A stretch of DNA of 64,000 nt. Origin: Blasia pusilla. Its lineage: Eukaryota > Marchantiophyta > Marchantiopsida > Blasiales. The notes under the pieces are model-generated. The model searched no databases and was not told where the DNA came from. It saw only the letters and a list, made by a program, of their open reading frames with translations. The stretch is taken from assembly GCA_050084515.1 (NCBI GenBank), contig CM114273.1:43152001-43216000 (forward strand). The letters are read 5' to 3'. Below are positions 41,129 to 53,210 of this stretch, in pieces. Made by a program: the position numbers and the translations under genes. Numbering within the stretch: position 1 is the first letter of the stretch; each line of letters starts with the position of its first letter.

Positions 41129-42900
41129 AACTGCGTGCCCCGCGGCAGCATTCCAGAACTTCCGCGCGTCTCACTCCTACTCCGGCACCGCTCTTCGCTC
41201 ACTCCGCCATCTCTGTGACAACATGCTGGACCAGACGATTCAGTATTGCCACTCGCAGTTCATAAAAACACACACCTCGTCGCTACTCTCCGCTTTCCCC
41301 TTTGAAAGAAGCCATTGTGGCCATCAAATCTCTGCACTTCGTTCCCTCTCCAATCCAGCAGTCCCACAGCTCTCTCAATCCTCTGCACCACCTCCCCCTT
41401 CTCTCCGCTTCTCCGCAGTTCCAAGAACGGAGCACGCTCGGGACACCATAGAATTCCGCGTCGCCTCCTCTCTCTCTCTCTCTCTCACTCCAATCAATCA
41501 ATCGCGACGCCGAAGCTGCAATTTTTTGAAAACGCGCAACAATTGCTTCTCCGGTGCACGACACTTAAATCTCTCCTACTCCGCGCGCGCGCACACACAC
41601 ACAAACACAGAAACACACACACCCACGCACGCAGGGCCTAGACAGAACGGTATAAGAAGCTCGGGAAGGGAGGGAGTACGGAGTCAAATCCCCTCGTTGG
41701 AAGCAGAAGGATCGCTTCCGCACCGCGAGACCGGGGGAGATCGACTGACAGAACAGGGCTCAATGCGCAATGAATCGCACAGTGACCATCTAGGACGACA
41801 ATTCCTTCAGATGCGAACGTGTTGTCCTTCGGCTTTACACTTCCGGGTCCCCGGGGACCCTCAGGCGACGGGGGACGGAGGGACGCAATGGGAAATGGCA
41901 GGGCGAGGGCGAGCTCGCTACAGCAACGGAGTTACAGACAGAAACAGAACCATCGCTGCTCAGTCGGCCAATAATGACTCCGTTCAGCCTAAAGAGAGGG
42001 AGAGAAAGTACGGGAACACGTGCTTATCGCTGGGAGGCAAGGGGAAGCCCGGGGACGGGAGTAGTAGCGAGAATCCATCCCTCGGATCACTTTCCGTCAC
42101 GTAACCATCTCGCATGATGAGGATGATGGCCACGAGCCGCACCTCATGTTCTCGACGTCCACCGGGCAGGGGCGGGGCAGGGCAGGGCAGGGCAGAACAG
42201 GAGGAGGAGAAGGAGAAAGATGGAGACAAGACAGTATAAAGAGGAATCATCGGCGGTAGTAGTGACCCGCGAGCCAGTGACAGGAGGAAAGTGGTCCAGA
42301 CAGACCCGTTCTCCCGTCCGTCGTCGCGAATCCTGAAGACTGCGCTTTTACCGCGCCTCCCGTTTCTCCCGTCGGTTCTCCGCCAGAAGACTCGCCAGAG
42401 GACGCCTGTCCCGACTGACTGACTGACGGGATGACGGGCTGACTAACCGACTGACGCATTGACTGCCCTACAGAGTACGCTGCGCACGCATTGGCAGCAG
42501 TGGCCGCCGCCGCAACTGCAACGGACCGACTTATCCTGTCGTTCGTGGGCTTCCATACCTCCATCCATCCACGCATCCATCCATCCATCCCTCTCCTCGG
42601 GCTCCTCTACCGATGCCGCCAGACTAGCGCCTGCTTCTACCTGGGCGTAGCTGCTCTGCTAATTCCCCTGGGCCTTCATAAAATAATAGCGTATAATCAC
42701 CGGAAGCATTGTCCTAGCCGTCCGATCTACATCCCACGGTTCAGGAATGCTACGTTTTCTGGCACCTCCCTGTACTGATCTACGGCGTTATCATCACTAG
42801 TAGAGGGAGTGCCGCTGATGATTGGATTTCCCGTTAGCATCCCCTCCAACGGAACACGGCAGTGCCAGCTATCTCGCTCCAGCTGCGCAACCGTAGCCGC
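41129..42900 (-). promoter_or_regulatory. 5' flank/UTR of the ARM gene, rich in simple repeats
   Basis: This GC-rich flank contains several simple repeats: (CT)n at about 41468-41487; a (GC)n-(AC)n tract at 41581-41632; GGGGCAGGGCAGG units at 42165-42195; CTGA/ACTG units at 42412-42460; and (CATC)n at 42560-42590. A 293-codon plus-strand frame across this region is low complexity and is not accepted as a gene. Core promoter elements could not be fixed. Confidence 0.45.
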
Positions 42901-43560
42901 TGGGTGTGACAGCAATTCCCTTTTCTCTTTTTTTTAATAAATAATTATTAATCTGTGTGTGAATCTTTCTTTTTGCCAATTTCGGGAGCCTGAATGAGAG
43001 TACGTCGATACAGAATCTGACGGTCAAAGATGATCGTGTAACCAGCATAGGATAGTGCAGTTTATGAAACCATTTTTTATTTATTTTCAGAACTTCAGGT
43101 GGTGATTCCACCATTACATCATCATCTTGGTTTCCTAAAACTAGTTAGAATCTCTCATATATGCGCGCCCTGTTAGTAAAGAAAAGTGTCGAGTGTCATA
43201 AATTAAAAAAGATATGTGTCTGACTTTGAAGTTTTCGTCGTTATATTCCTCATATTATAGCATCAATTCACTGGTTAGGGTCAAATGACTTATGACTTGG
43301 TTACACTTGGTAACACATGTGCACAAACTATTATTTTGTAGCTACCTTTAAGAGGGTGCCCTCTCTAGAAAGACTTCCAAAAGATGTACAATGTAGGGAA
43401 ATTGTCTTCAAGATCCATCTTTCTTATGTAAAATTGTAGTAAATTGTACCACCTAATCAAGTCCATTCTCAATCATATACATATCTTTTTAATCACATCT
43501 AATTTTGACCAAACGTGACTCATGATTGTAACGTATTTGCCCACATCAACCATCGTGTGA
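42901..43560. other. AT-rich intergenic sequence
   Basis: Nothing was recognised. GC content falls sharply near 42910. Confidence 0.5.
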
Positions 43561-43566
43561 GTGATA

Positions 43567-43810
43567 CTTACCAGTGGGTGACTTGTGCGATGCACGAGTA
43601 ACCCATCATTACTCTAAAATGTGATCCAATAACTTGACCGGCCCCCAAAACCGACTCTTGAATGACCCTAAGACATGCAGGACAAATGGCAAGCTCACAT
43701 TGTTGACATCTCAAGTAAACGATACAAGACAAGGTTCTACAATAATGGTATAGATGATAGTTGCAACCATTTGGATCTTTTAACTGCCCCCAAACTAACC
43801 TAATTTCCAT
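43567..43810 (-). CDS. Possible exon: Cys/His-rich fragment, unknown family
   Basis: This minus-strand open frame of 80 codons contains NGCNYHLYHYCRTLSC and LRCQQCELAICPACLRV, with C-x2-C pairs suggesting a zinc-binding module. It ends at a good donor consensus (CACTG|GTAAGT near 43571), as an exon would. No partner exon or family was identified. It may be a fragment of a gene carried by a transposon. Confidence 0.25.
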
Positions 43811-44930
43811 GACTACAATGGATTGAGTTTGAAAGGGGATGTCACTAGCTATGGATCCAAGGAAAAAACATAAAGAAATTTTTCACGGGGAATTCGTGTA
43901 TTTTTCAAGGCCATATTTAATAATGTCATGTACCAAGAACTACCAATCGAGGAGGAAGCAAAGATAGATAAGCCACAAACATAAGTCATTTCTTACGAGT
44001 GGAATTCTAAACATTCTAGACACATGAACATCCTACCTAGGAGCCTCATGCCTAACATCTAGGAGTTAGTCCAAATAGGGTTGAAAGTGAGTTAAAGGAG
44101 GAGGAGCATCTTTAAGCCAAGATTCAAACCTCAAATATGCAACGATGGTTTTGACCATTGCATCATAATCTCCTATATGTTAGGATGAAAACAACAAATA
44201 ATTAGTCTCTTTCTCACCTGCAAAGGATGCTTAAACTAACTGAACCACAAGTCAAAGAATATGAGGAGGCATAGGCACAAAGCCTAGTAGAGGTTTCTTT
44301 TCACTTTCCAAAACGAGTTGATGCAAGAACCCCATCACTCCTTGCAAGACTCCTCATCATGAACATCCTACCAAGGAGAGGTACCCGTTCACTTACCATG
44401 GATGAGTTGACATGGGAGTCTGATCGCTCCCCTCGTGACTTCTCCTAATATGGCACCTCATACAACTTGATGTGATTCTTGCAACTTCTTCAAGATCCTT
44501 GACTACAAAACGAGGAAGATCTATTTTTACATCAAGGAGTGTTTCATTTTACGAGACACTGTATTTTAATTGATAGGCAAACTAAATAATGAGTGAGTGT
44601 GCTTAATCGTCCAAGCCTAAAGAGGTGCATGCCTACCTCCTCCAACACCCCGCACTCAAAATAACATAAGTCCAATAAGAAGAATATGAACATAACATCC
44701 ATGACCATGGAATAAAATCTGACGTGTCTTAAAAGGATCCTCTCCTAAAATCTACCGGCGAGAAAATCCCCTCTTTTTTTTTCATGCCGGTTGTGACGTT
44801 CCATACTCAACTCTTTGAGTCCCCCTCTTTTATATTTCCCATGCTTTTTCCATCGTCCATTTTTACTAAAATTCATCATTTTTCTTAAACCTATCAAATT
44901 CACAACATAAAAATTTTCTCCCAACTAAAA
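43811..44930. other. AT-rich intergenic sequence
   Basis: No gene, RNA gene or clear mobile element was recognised. Confidence 0.5.
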
Positions 44931-45510
44931 AGCCCCCGCACACGCAGGACTAGCTAAGCTTGGAACGCCGCCAAAACCTGTGGACGCCTCCAGATTAAGC
45001 CGGAAAGTCACAGCGCTTCTGTCGACTACAAGCTACGTAGGAGGTCGTACTGCCTCCCGTTATTCTAGCTAGTTAGACGTCGGAAATAGCAGCCGCCAAT
45101 AGGCTGTCGCGGAGCCAGCTACTCGTAGTCCCTGTCGGCTGGAGCCCACGCTATTCTGGCCGTTTCTGTCGTCTAACGGGTAAACTAGTGGAAAATGGCG
45201 GCGCAGGTAGTCAGTCAGAATGCAGGTCAATATTGTCGGCCCAACGCACTCCTAGGTTCTGCTGCTCCGTTGCCACAGTAATTGCCTCCGTAACGGAAAC
45301 GATTAGCCTAATTTAGCCGCCGGAACTGCAATTCACTCCTAAGCTCTGCGGATCCGTCCCGACACTGAGACACTAAGAGCTCCGTAACGGAAGTGATTAG
45401 CCTAATTTGGCCGCCGGAATCCCGAACTGGGTTCCTTCACCACCGAACGGACAGTCAAGGAACGGAAACGATTAGCCTAATTTGGCGATTTAACGTCAAT
45501 AAAGGGGACG
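44930..45510. promoter_or_regulatory. GC-rich island with three direct repeats
   Basis: About 580 bp of GC-rich sequence sits in AT-rich surroundings, with sharp edges. It contains no long open frame. Three copies of a 31-39 bp element with the core AACGGAAACGATTAGCCTAA lie in its right half. It could be an orphan promoter or island, or a segment of an inserted element. Confidence 0.45.
45287..45487. repeat. Three direct repeats, core AACGG-AA(A/G)(C/T)GATTAGCCTAATTT
   Basis: Copies are at 45287-45325, 45381-45419 and 45457-45487. Copies 1 and 2 share TCCGTAACGGAA at the start and GCCGCCGGAA at the end. All contain GATTAGCCTAATTT. Spacing is about 94 and 74 bp. Confidence 0.9.
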
Positions 45511-48448
45511 CCTACAGATTTTGTATAATAATTTTTTTAATAAATCATTATAACAATTGCAAGTTTTTTTAAAAATATGGTCACATCCTAAAAGGGGGAT
45601 TTCCAAAATAAAATCTTAGTGGGAAGAAAATTATGATTTAGATTTATTATTACTACTAGGTAGTAATAATCATTTCTCTCTCTCTCTTGACGCCTCGTGT
45701 ATTTTTGTGGCATTTTGAGGGTGTGGTTTAGGAGTGCACATGGAGAAGAATGAAAGTTCTTTTGCAATTGACTCTTGAATCGTCGGACCCTCGACCCTAA
45801 TAAAAACAAACTCACTCTGTGTTGATTAATTTCACACGTGTTATTCCCCGTGGTGTTTGTAAACTTGTGTTTTGCAGCTATCTATTTAGTGTAAACCTCC
45901 AATGCCACATCGTGTTACATACGTTTTCCTACCACGTTACTCCACATGTTAGTGTAAACACCGTGTTTGTGTTCTCCTTGCAATGTTACTCCCCATCCCT
46001 ATGGTGCTTGTATGTCTCCAAATCCAAAACCCAGGCCGCATATAGGTTCTACTCTATATATTAATTGTAGGATGCAATTTTTTCAGTTACTCCTCTAGTG
46101 AACACGTGTTGCTAAATATCTCTAAAAAATCATTTAGTCACGTTAATTGGGGGTCATAGAGAAAGATTGGTAAGGAATGACATTGAAACATAAATTTGTA
46201 GACAGGGATCTTGTGGTCCCTTACGAGTCCTTACTCTTGTGGATAAAATTATGGAATTTTAGTACTATAGTTGGTTCCATGTCATAAATATGAAAAAAAA
46301 CTTCTACGATAACTTACTTCTCCCCCATCAAGAAAAGTGCGGCCAAGCATCGAACCTCCATCAATACCAACATATGGAATTCAAATAATAATGTAAATAA
46401 TTTAAAATAAAATTAAGAGAATTTTGATACCCTCTAAAAGAGGACAAAATCCTCTTCCAGACTACAGTCTTAAATCACATATTTTTGCTCTTTTTTGAAT
46501 AAACAAAATATCCAAGGAGGTACTTGTTTCTCCACATGGGATTCCATGTAACCATGGATCTAGGAGTGGCAGAGACTAGTCGTGAGCGAGCATCGACTAA
46601 CTCTATTACACACACATTCCTACGTAAGATTTATCAGGTTCTATTCATAAAAAAATAATAAATTTTATAAAATTATTTTAAAGAAAATCTAGGATATGAG
46701 TTTGTATTCACTAAGACATATCAACTTCTATTATGGGAAAAATCATTAAAATCATAGTAATAATCACAAAATTTTCAAATATCAATGGGTTGAGTTTTTA
46801 CGGCCCTTAACTATTTCCCTAAAAAAGAAATAATCCATCTACTTTATACTATTAATTGAGGAAGGAAATTACTACATGAGGAGAATCTCTTCTCTAATAC
46901 ATGGAACTCTTTCAAAAGAGAAATATGAGGGATTATATTACTTAGTGAACAATATTAATTAAAATGAATAATTAATGTACATATGACTATGCATAAATGG
47001 TAAACTTACATATCTCATCCATCTTAAATTCCTAGTTATAATTGTTGAACTTTTGTATGAGTATTGTCTTTTAGCAATCACTTTGTTTCCTCTTGAAAAT
47101 CAAAACTACTCCTACAATCATACTTGTTAGGTATATCACTAAAAATTTCACCAAACATTCGTATCATTAAAAAAAATTGAAAACGGAAAGAAGATGCATA
47201 TGTGTGACGGTTATCATATTTCCTCTTGAAAATAAAATACACTTCTATATTCATACTTGTAAGATATATCTGAAAATTTTTCATCAAAAATTTGTATCGC
47301 AAAAAAAATCCAAAAATACATATGTCGTATTCAATTGTAACAGGTTTCAACCGAAGAGGAAACAAAAAAAAATACCCCTTATATGACGACTCATGTTTGC
47401 TTAACAACATAGATTTATGGAACTTTCTCTTGGCTAATTAACCTATAATATCCACATACTTCAATATTGCGACCTATCTCATATCATTAAAACAAAATTA
47501 TATAAAAAGGTGTAGAATTTTTGAATAATTTATTCTTAATCAGGAAATATTGTAATGAGTTCTCCTCATAATTTGAATCTATGTTCAAATGTTTATGTCT
47601 TCTTAAATTATGAAAAAACATTTATAGTTATATTTAAATTTTATAGTATAAACACGAGAATGATCTCTTTCAATATGTCCAAACACATCAGTGTATCCTA
47701 TGACTCTATCCCAAGCTTTTGGGCGAGGCAATACTTTTTAGAAAAGAGGTGAGGAGATTGTTCCATCATTGAGTCAATGATATCATAATCCATTTTACAT
47801 ACCTTCATATGTGTTAAATTGGCAGAATTGAAATTTTAGAATATAAATATATTGGGTTCTCTTTCGGAAAATTTAATTTCCTTGTGATAGTGTGAAATGC
47901 TCCTTATTAAATGGCTATCTTAAAAAATGTGATTTCGGCATTTCAAATATTTGTAGGGACTTATTATAAGAACTCTATGAGGGATTTATACATGTGATTG
48001 GTGGAGAGATTTAACACTAGAGAGAAAGCATCAAAATAATTTTATTTGTAGCAAATGACTGCAACATGGGTTTTTCAATTTGCAATCATATTCTTATATT
48101 TATTTTCAAATTTCTATTTTGCTAAAAATGCTACATGTTCTTAGTTGAATAATACTAGTCAAAATGATTTTATGACGTACTGAAAGAAAAAAGCATCATA
48201 TTGATTCATGTTAAGTTTTTAGTGTGTTAGATAATACTCAATTTTCACAATAATCCATAATATTTTTTTAAACAAGAATCCAAATGAGATTTTAAAAAGG
48301 ATATTTCATTTTTTCATCGTGATATTTAATAGTATTTTCTTAATAAATAAAGTAAACTCAAAAATATAAATGGATGTTAAGGACAACAAGTAAACTTCAT
48401 ATTCTATCACTAAGAGGGGATAGTAAAAATATTTTTCTAATCTATAAT
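45511..48448. other. AT-rich intergenic sequence
   Basis: No gene is supported. A roughly 110-bp AT-rich motif recurs near 47085-47160 and 47215-47300 (TTTCCTCTTGAAAAT ... ATACTTGT ... ATATATC), a local duplication. Confidence 0.5.
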
Positions 48449-49091
48449 GAGAATCCTAGACCCACTCCAACCAACCCATAAATTGTTGATGAAGCTCAAT
48501 TACACTCAAATAAAATTAAAATTAAAAAAATATTCAACATATTTATGACCATAAATTTTCTTTTCTGATATTTCAAAATAAGATAAAATTATTTAATTTA
48601 TTATAGCTCTTCCTTTCAAATTTGAATGGATGGATTTATTATCCTTATGAACAAACACATATCCTTCTTGGATATATGACCAACATAACCCATCTATGTA
48701 AGATCATTTATGCATAGATTTTATCCTTAATATTTTTTTAAATTTATTTTATCAAAATTTTAAGAATACATTACATTTTTTGATAAAATAGATAAAAACA
48801 AGATTAATGCTAAAATCTATCCATAAATGATCCTACGTAGATTGGTTATGTTGGTCATGCAAGAAGGATATGGTGGATATGTGTTTGTTCATAAGGATAT
48901 TAAATCCATCGACTTAAATTTGAAAGAAAAAGTGGTAATAAAGTAAATACTTTTATGTTATTTTGAAATATCAGAAATAAATTTTATATTCATAAATATG
49001 TTGATTCTTTTTTAAATTTTATTTTTATTTGAGGATAATTGAGCTTCATCAACAATTTATGGGTTGGTTGGAGTAGGTCTAGGACTCTAAT
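48449..49091. mobile_element. Foldback (long terminal inverted repeat) MITE, about 640 bp
   Basis: The left arm (about 48449-48765) and right arm (about 48770-49091) are inverted copies along nearly their whole length. Examples are CAACCCATAAATTGTTGATG against CATCAACAATTTATGGGTTG, and AACAAACACATATCCTTCTT against its diverged complement near 48865-48890. There is no coding capacity. The outer ends read GAGAATCCTAGACCC / GGTCTAGGACTCT. Confidence 0.88.
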
Positions 49092-50424
49092 TATATATTT
49101 GAATATTTTTGAATATCAAAGATAAATTTAACATTATAATTAAAAAAGTAACTATCCTTTCATTTACATAAATACCATTGATTGATATGGAATAGTCGTA
49201 TATCAAGAATAAATTGTAATTTGGAAAGGGATGCATGGAAGGGGCATATTATCATCTTATCCTATTTTAGATATTTCAAAAGAACATGACCAAAATTAGG
49301 TTTCAATGTTTTATATTTGCCTTCTTTAAATTTTTTCTTTGCTGATAATATAAATTCCTAAGCTCCCAAAGCAAAGTAAAATGAAACTTTTTTCTCTAGA
49401 CCTAAAGGCCCAAAGTGCCCGCATGCTTTTTTAATTTGATAAGACATGCGGTGACTGGAGACCTAATCCATTCAAGAGCTAGAAATACAACCTCGTCGTC
49501 GGTCAACTCTTTGGCTTTTTCTTCCAAATCACAACAATAAATGACGTGACCAAAAAGGATAACCAAATAAGCCCGAGAGAACCATCCGTCTTGCTATACT
49601 TATATTGAACCATAGAAGAAGTTATACATACCATGAGTTGAGCTATTTGACTGGTTATATCTCGAAAATCCTTAGTATTCGCAAGAGAAAACCAAAGGCA
49701 TCGCAGGCCAAGTGTGATATTATTGGAATTAAGGAAATAAAATATTCTATAAACTCTTTATTTCTATTTTGCGGAATGAACTTATTGGCCATCAAGAGAA
49801 TTCAGTTGGAAAACTACAAGTTTGTTATATGATAATATAAAATGGACATAATTTAAACACTAATAAAATCCCTAATACCTCCCTAGTTCCATTGATAAAA
49901 AAAAAAGAGGTAAATTATGGAAAAAAAAAGGATATATGTAGAGTGCGTAATGCATATTATATCTCTAATATTTTGTTTTTCTATGGTAATAATTTTTAAT
50001 ATAATTCATGAACATGGAGGAAAAAAACATCATAAGAATGAAATCAAGTATTTCCCAACCTTCTCATGTAGTATTGTTCATTTATCTTGATAAAAGAAAA
50101 ATCATGCATTAATCTAAAAGAGAAAATAGAAAAAGATATTCATCATAGGAATGGAGTCGCATGTGATTATTTTATTTTTTAATTGTAAAATATTTAGAAA
50201 AGTGAATGCAAAATAAAATATATAGAAATAATGTTATTCAAAGGAAAAATTATTAAAAGAATCTTGGTATCGATGGGTTCTAGCATTTTCAACCTTTCTC
50301 CAATATGAAATAGATTGAGTGAAATCGCAATCTAACATTTCTACACTTTCTCTCATGATATATCTTTACATTCACATGTTAAAGTTTCAAATGGATTTTA
50401 AGTAAGTCGAGGGTATGATCTTTA
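49092..50424. other. AT-rich intergenic sequence
   Basis: No gene or element was recognised. Confidence 0.5.
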
Positions 50425-50755
50425 GACACATCTTCCTCATGGTTGCACAAAAATGGACAAGTCCATTCCTAGGACATGAAAATCAAAACATCTCCATAGA
50501 CATGTATCGTAATAGATGGGAGCCAGACATATAGTTCATGATTGAAGGCATAGCAGGGGCGAGTGGGGCTATGAAGGGAAAGGGAGTGGAGTTGGAGGGA
50601 GGAAGAAACGAGAAAGTATGGAACGTGAAGGCAAGTGGGAAGAATGAGAAAGAAAAGGAAAGTGAGGCCCACATGGATAAGTTTTTCCATAGGATGGACG
50701 TAATTCTACGGACATGGACTTTGTCCACATGCAACTGTGACCTTCCTTACAAGTG
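50425..50755 (-). mobile_element. Dispersed MITE-like repeat, copy 2 (reverse orientation)
   Basis: Read on the minus strand it gives GTGGACAAAGTCCATGTCCG, TATGGAAAAACTTATCCATG and TGGGCCTCACTTTCC, a CCTTCACGTTCCATACTTTC block and a far end with GACTTGTCCATTTTTGTGC. This is the same order as in the other copies at 25.0 and 56.6 kb. No transposase is present. Confidence 0.7.
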
Positions 50756-52830
50756 CCATATAAGTTTCTTGTATACCATGGCCATCTTAGAGACACCATT
50801 CTCAAAAAGTATTGAAGCTCTCCATTTTGCATCTCTAACTCCATTAAGGCTTCATTCATTGGCATTTCAATCCTATTATTCATGGCCTCTTTAAAGTGGC
50901 ATTTAATGTATCAACATTTTTGTGATTAAACCTCACTGATTGTGTCTAATCATACTATTGAGATCACCCTCGATCCTATCCATCAACTTCAATGATATTT
51001 CAATTATATACTAGATGAGGTTGAAATGGCTTATGATGGGGCTGAAAATATTCTTTATTTGCTACATGAGAAGATTTCTAACCCTTTTTTAAAAAATGGA
51101 GCATCATTGATACATAAAACTTCTTAGTCATTTTTTTGCTAATGCAAGGGCAAAGGAAGATTTGGTTAGGAGAATTTGGTAGATAGAAAAATATAGTTGA
51201 ACAATAAAAATCACAAAGTGTGATCACAAAGGGAAAATGTGGTGCAAACCAATTTATCTAATTCCTGACTTTAAAGTAGTAGAATTATCTTTATCATCTA
51301 CAATCGATTAGCTATAATGTCTTAACGTGGACAAGGTATATGAAACCTTTAGATGATAGCCTCACTCATGCTAACCCAAATACTTAAACCATCGCACAAT
51401 TTAATGAAGTGGGGAAGTATACGAAGGAAAAATGTCAAAATAACCAGCCCACCAAAGTCTTCAAACCTAAATCTCCAATAATAATATAGACTTAAATCAC
51501 TAGTGTAGTGAACGGTTGGAGAAACTCTAAACAACCAAATCTAGAGGGCACTTTCGTAAAGAATATATTGCAGGAGATCTTGGAAATAAGAATATGCATT
51601 TTGAAGTTACAATTTTGTATTTGGATGTAGAGTTGGAGATCGCTAGGGGCGGACACAAATAAAGGCCAAAAGAAAGTTTCAACAATTGAATCAACTTCAA
51701 GAAAAAGGGAAACATTAGCTTCTTCTAATTAATAAGTTTGTGTGCTTTGAACGAAACCGCAATGCACCAAACTTTAAGAATAATATTCCCTTAAATTTAA
51801 ATCATCTTCTTGGGTAAGAATAACTTTCCCATTTGATCAGACTATTCAAAATACCTTTATTTCTTCATCTTTAAGCTAGTATGTGATTATATTACTTGTT
51901 GACTATCCTTTGATAAATGTTTGAAAGCCAAGAAATGACGGCCATTTAATTATAATTTATTTATGGAAATGTACCATGTTTGCAATTCATAAGTGGAAGC
52001 TTGGTGGGGTTAGAAATACAAAATCTCACAATTATAGGAACGATTCATTATTAAGAAACTCTCCAAACTTGGTAAGTAGGATTCGTAAGTAGCTCGTCCT
52101 TTAGGTATTCCAAAAATTATCTTGCGTGTAAGTTGGAGGCAAGAAACGAGGGAGAGGAATTAAGAAAACCATGACGTGCAATATGAGAACTTGTAAATTA
52201 TCACTAATAAATAAGTTCCATCACAAAGAGCACTCATCTTAGAGATTGAGCACAACATACATATAAGCTAATCCAAGTTTTGAAAATGCATTTAAAACCA
52301 TCTCCGGTGACCAATTAAATCAAATGCAACGCATTATGTTTCCATACACATCCATCTTACCTTTTCTACTCATGCTTAAAGACACGTGTAACTCCCATTG
52401 AACTGTGATTAAAAACAAAATAAAATTCTACATTTATATTTTTCAATTAGGGAACTAAAAATAATTTTCTCCTATTAAAAAATCTGAAGATCAGAAAATG
52501 AAAATTTTATGAGAAGAAAATAAAATCTCGCACTCCCACTCCTACAAAAATCATTTTCTCCTATCATTACTTTTAACATAAAAAGGATAAAAAAAATCCT
52601 TTAATGCCTCTGAAAATGGAGAAATGAATTCTTTTTTTTTAGAAGGACGTAGTGCAGCATTTCCTTGCCTCCTCAAAAATCCTTTTCTCCTATTAATAAA
52701 CAACAATAAATAAATATGGAAAATAGGAAATCAGTTTCCGCACATTCTATGAAGATATTTTCTTCCTATTAATAAACAGTAAATAAAGGCGGAAAATAGG
52801 AATTACGTGAATGCATGCATGGGTACATAC
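50756..52830. other. AT-rich intergenic sequence
   Basis: No gene is supported. Short minus-strand frames between 51349 and 51715 lack family resemblance. Confidence 0.5.
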
Positions 52831-53210
52831 ATACGGACAATGAGTGGCACTCATGGGCACCTACTACGAGTACTGGTCGCGGTCCTTGGGGTCGTTAGTT
52901 GGTTAGATGCTGCTAGCTGGACGCCGGAGGGCGGAATGGACGGATAACTGAACCGTCCGTCACTGCCCGCCGTCCACCGCAACCCCGTCCATGCGCGTAG
53001 CTCCTGCCCTCGTCAAGGGTAGGACCGAGAACAATCCTCGCGACCATTTGATTCTCCATTTATTCTCTGCTTCGCTTTTTACTGCCACCGCAAAAAGCTC
53101 GAAGTTACGTTTTGTACTCTTCTGGCGTTCCGGGATTTTATGCTCACCTTCCGTTGTTGCCTTCAGGTGGAGAAAGCGTCTAAGTTGGTGAAGGAGTTAA
53201 ATTTGTAATA
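52831..53210 (+). promoter_or_regulatory. GC-rich island, possible promoter/first exon
   Basis: About 380 bp of higher GC content includes GGACGGATAACTGAACCGTC. A 66-codon plus-strand frame opens at the ATG at 52991, without a known domain. Sequence becomes AT-rich again beyond 53200. No downstream exon was recognised, so a gene is not claimed. Confidence 0.25.

Noticed and set aside
41223-42104. 293-codon plus-strand open frame
   Set aside because: Low-complexity Ser/Arg/His text crosses (CT)n and (AC)n repeats, antisense to the ARM gene 5' flank. No homology was recognised.
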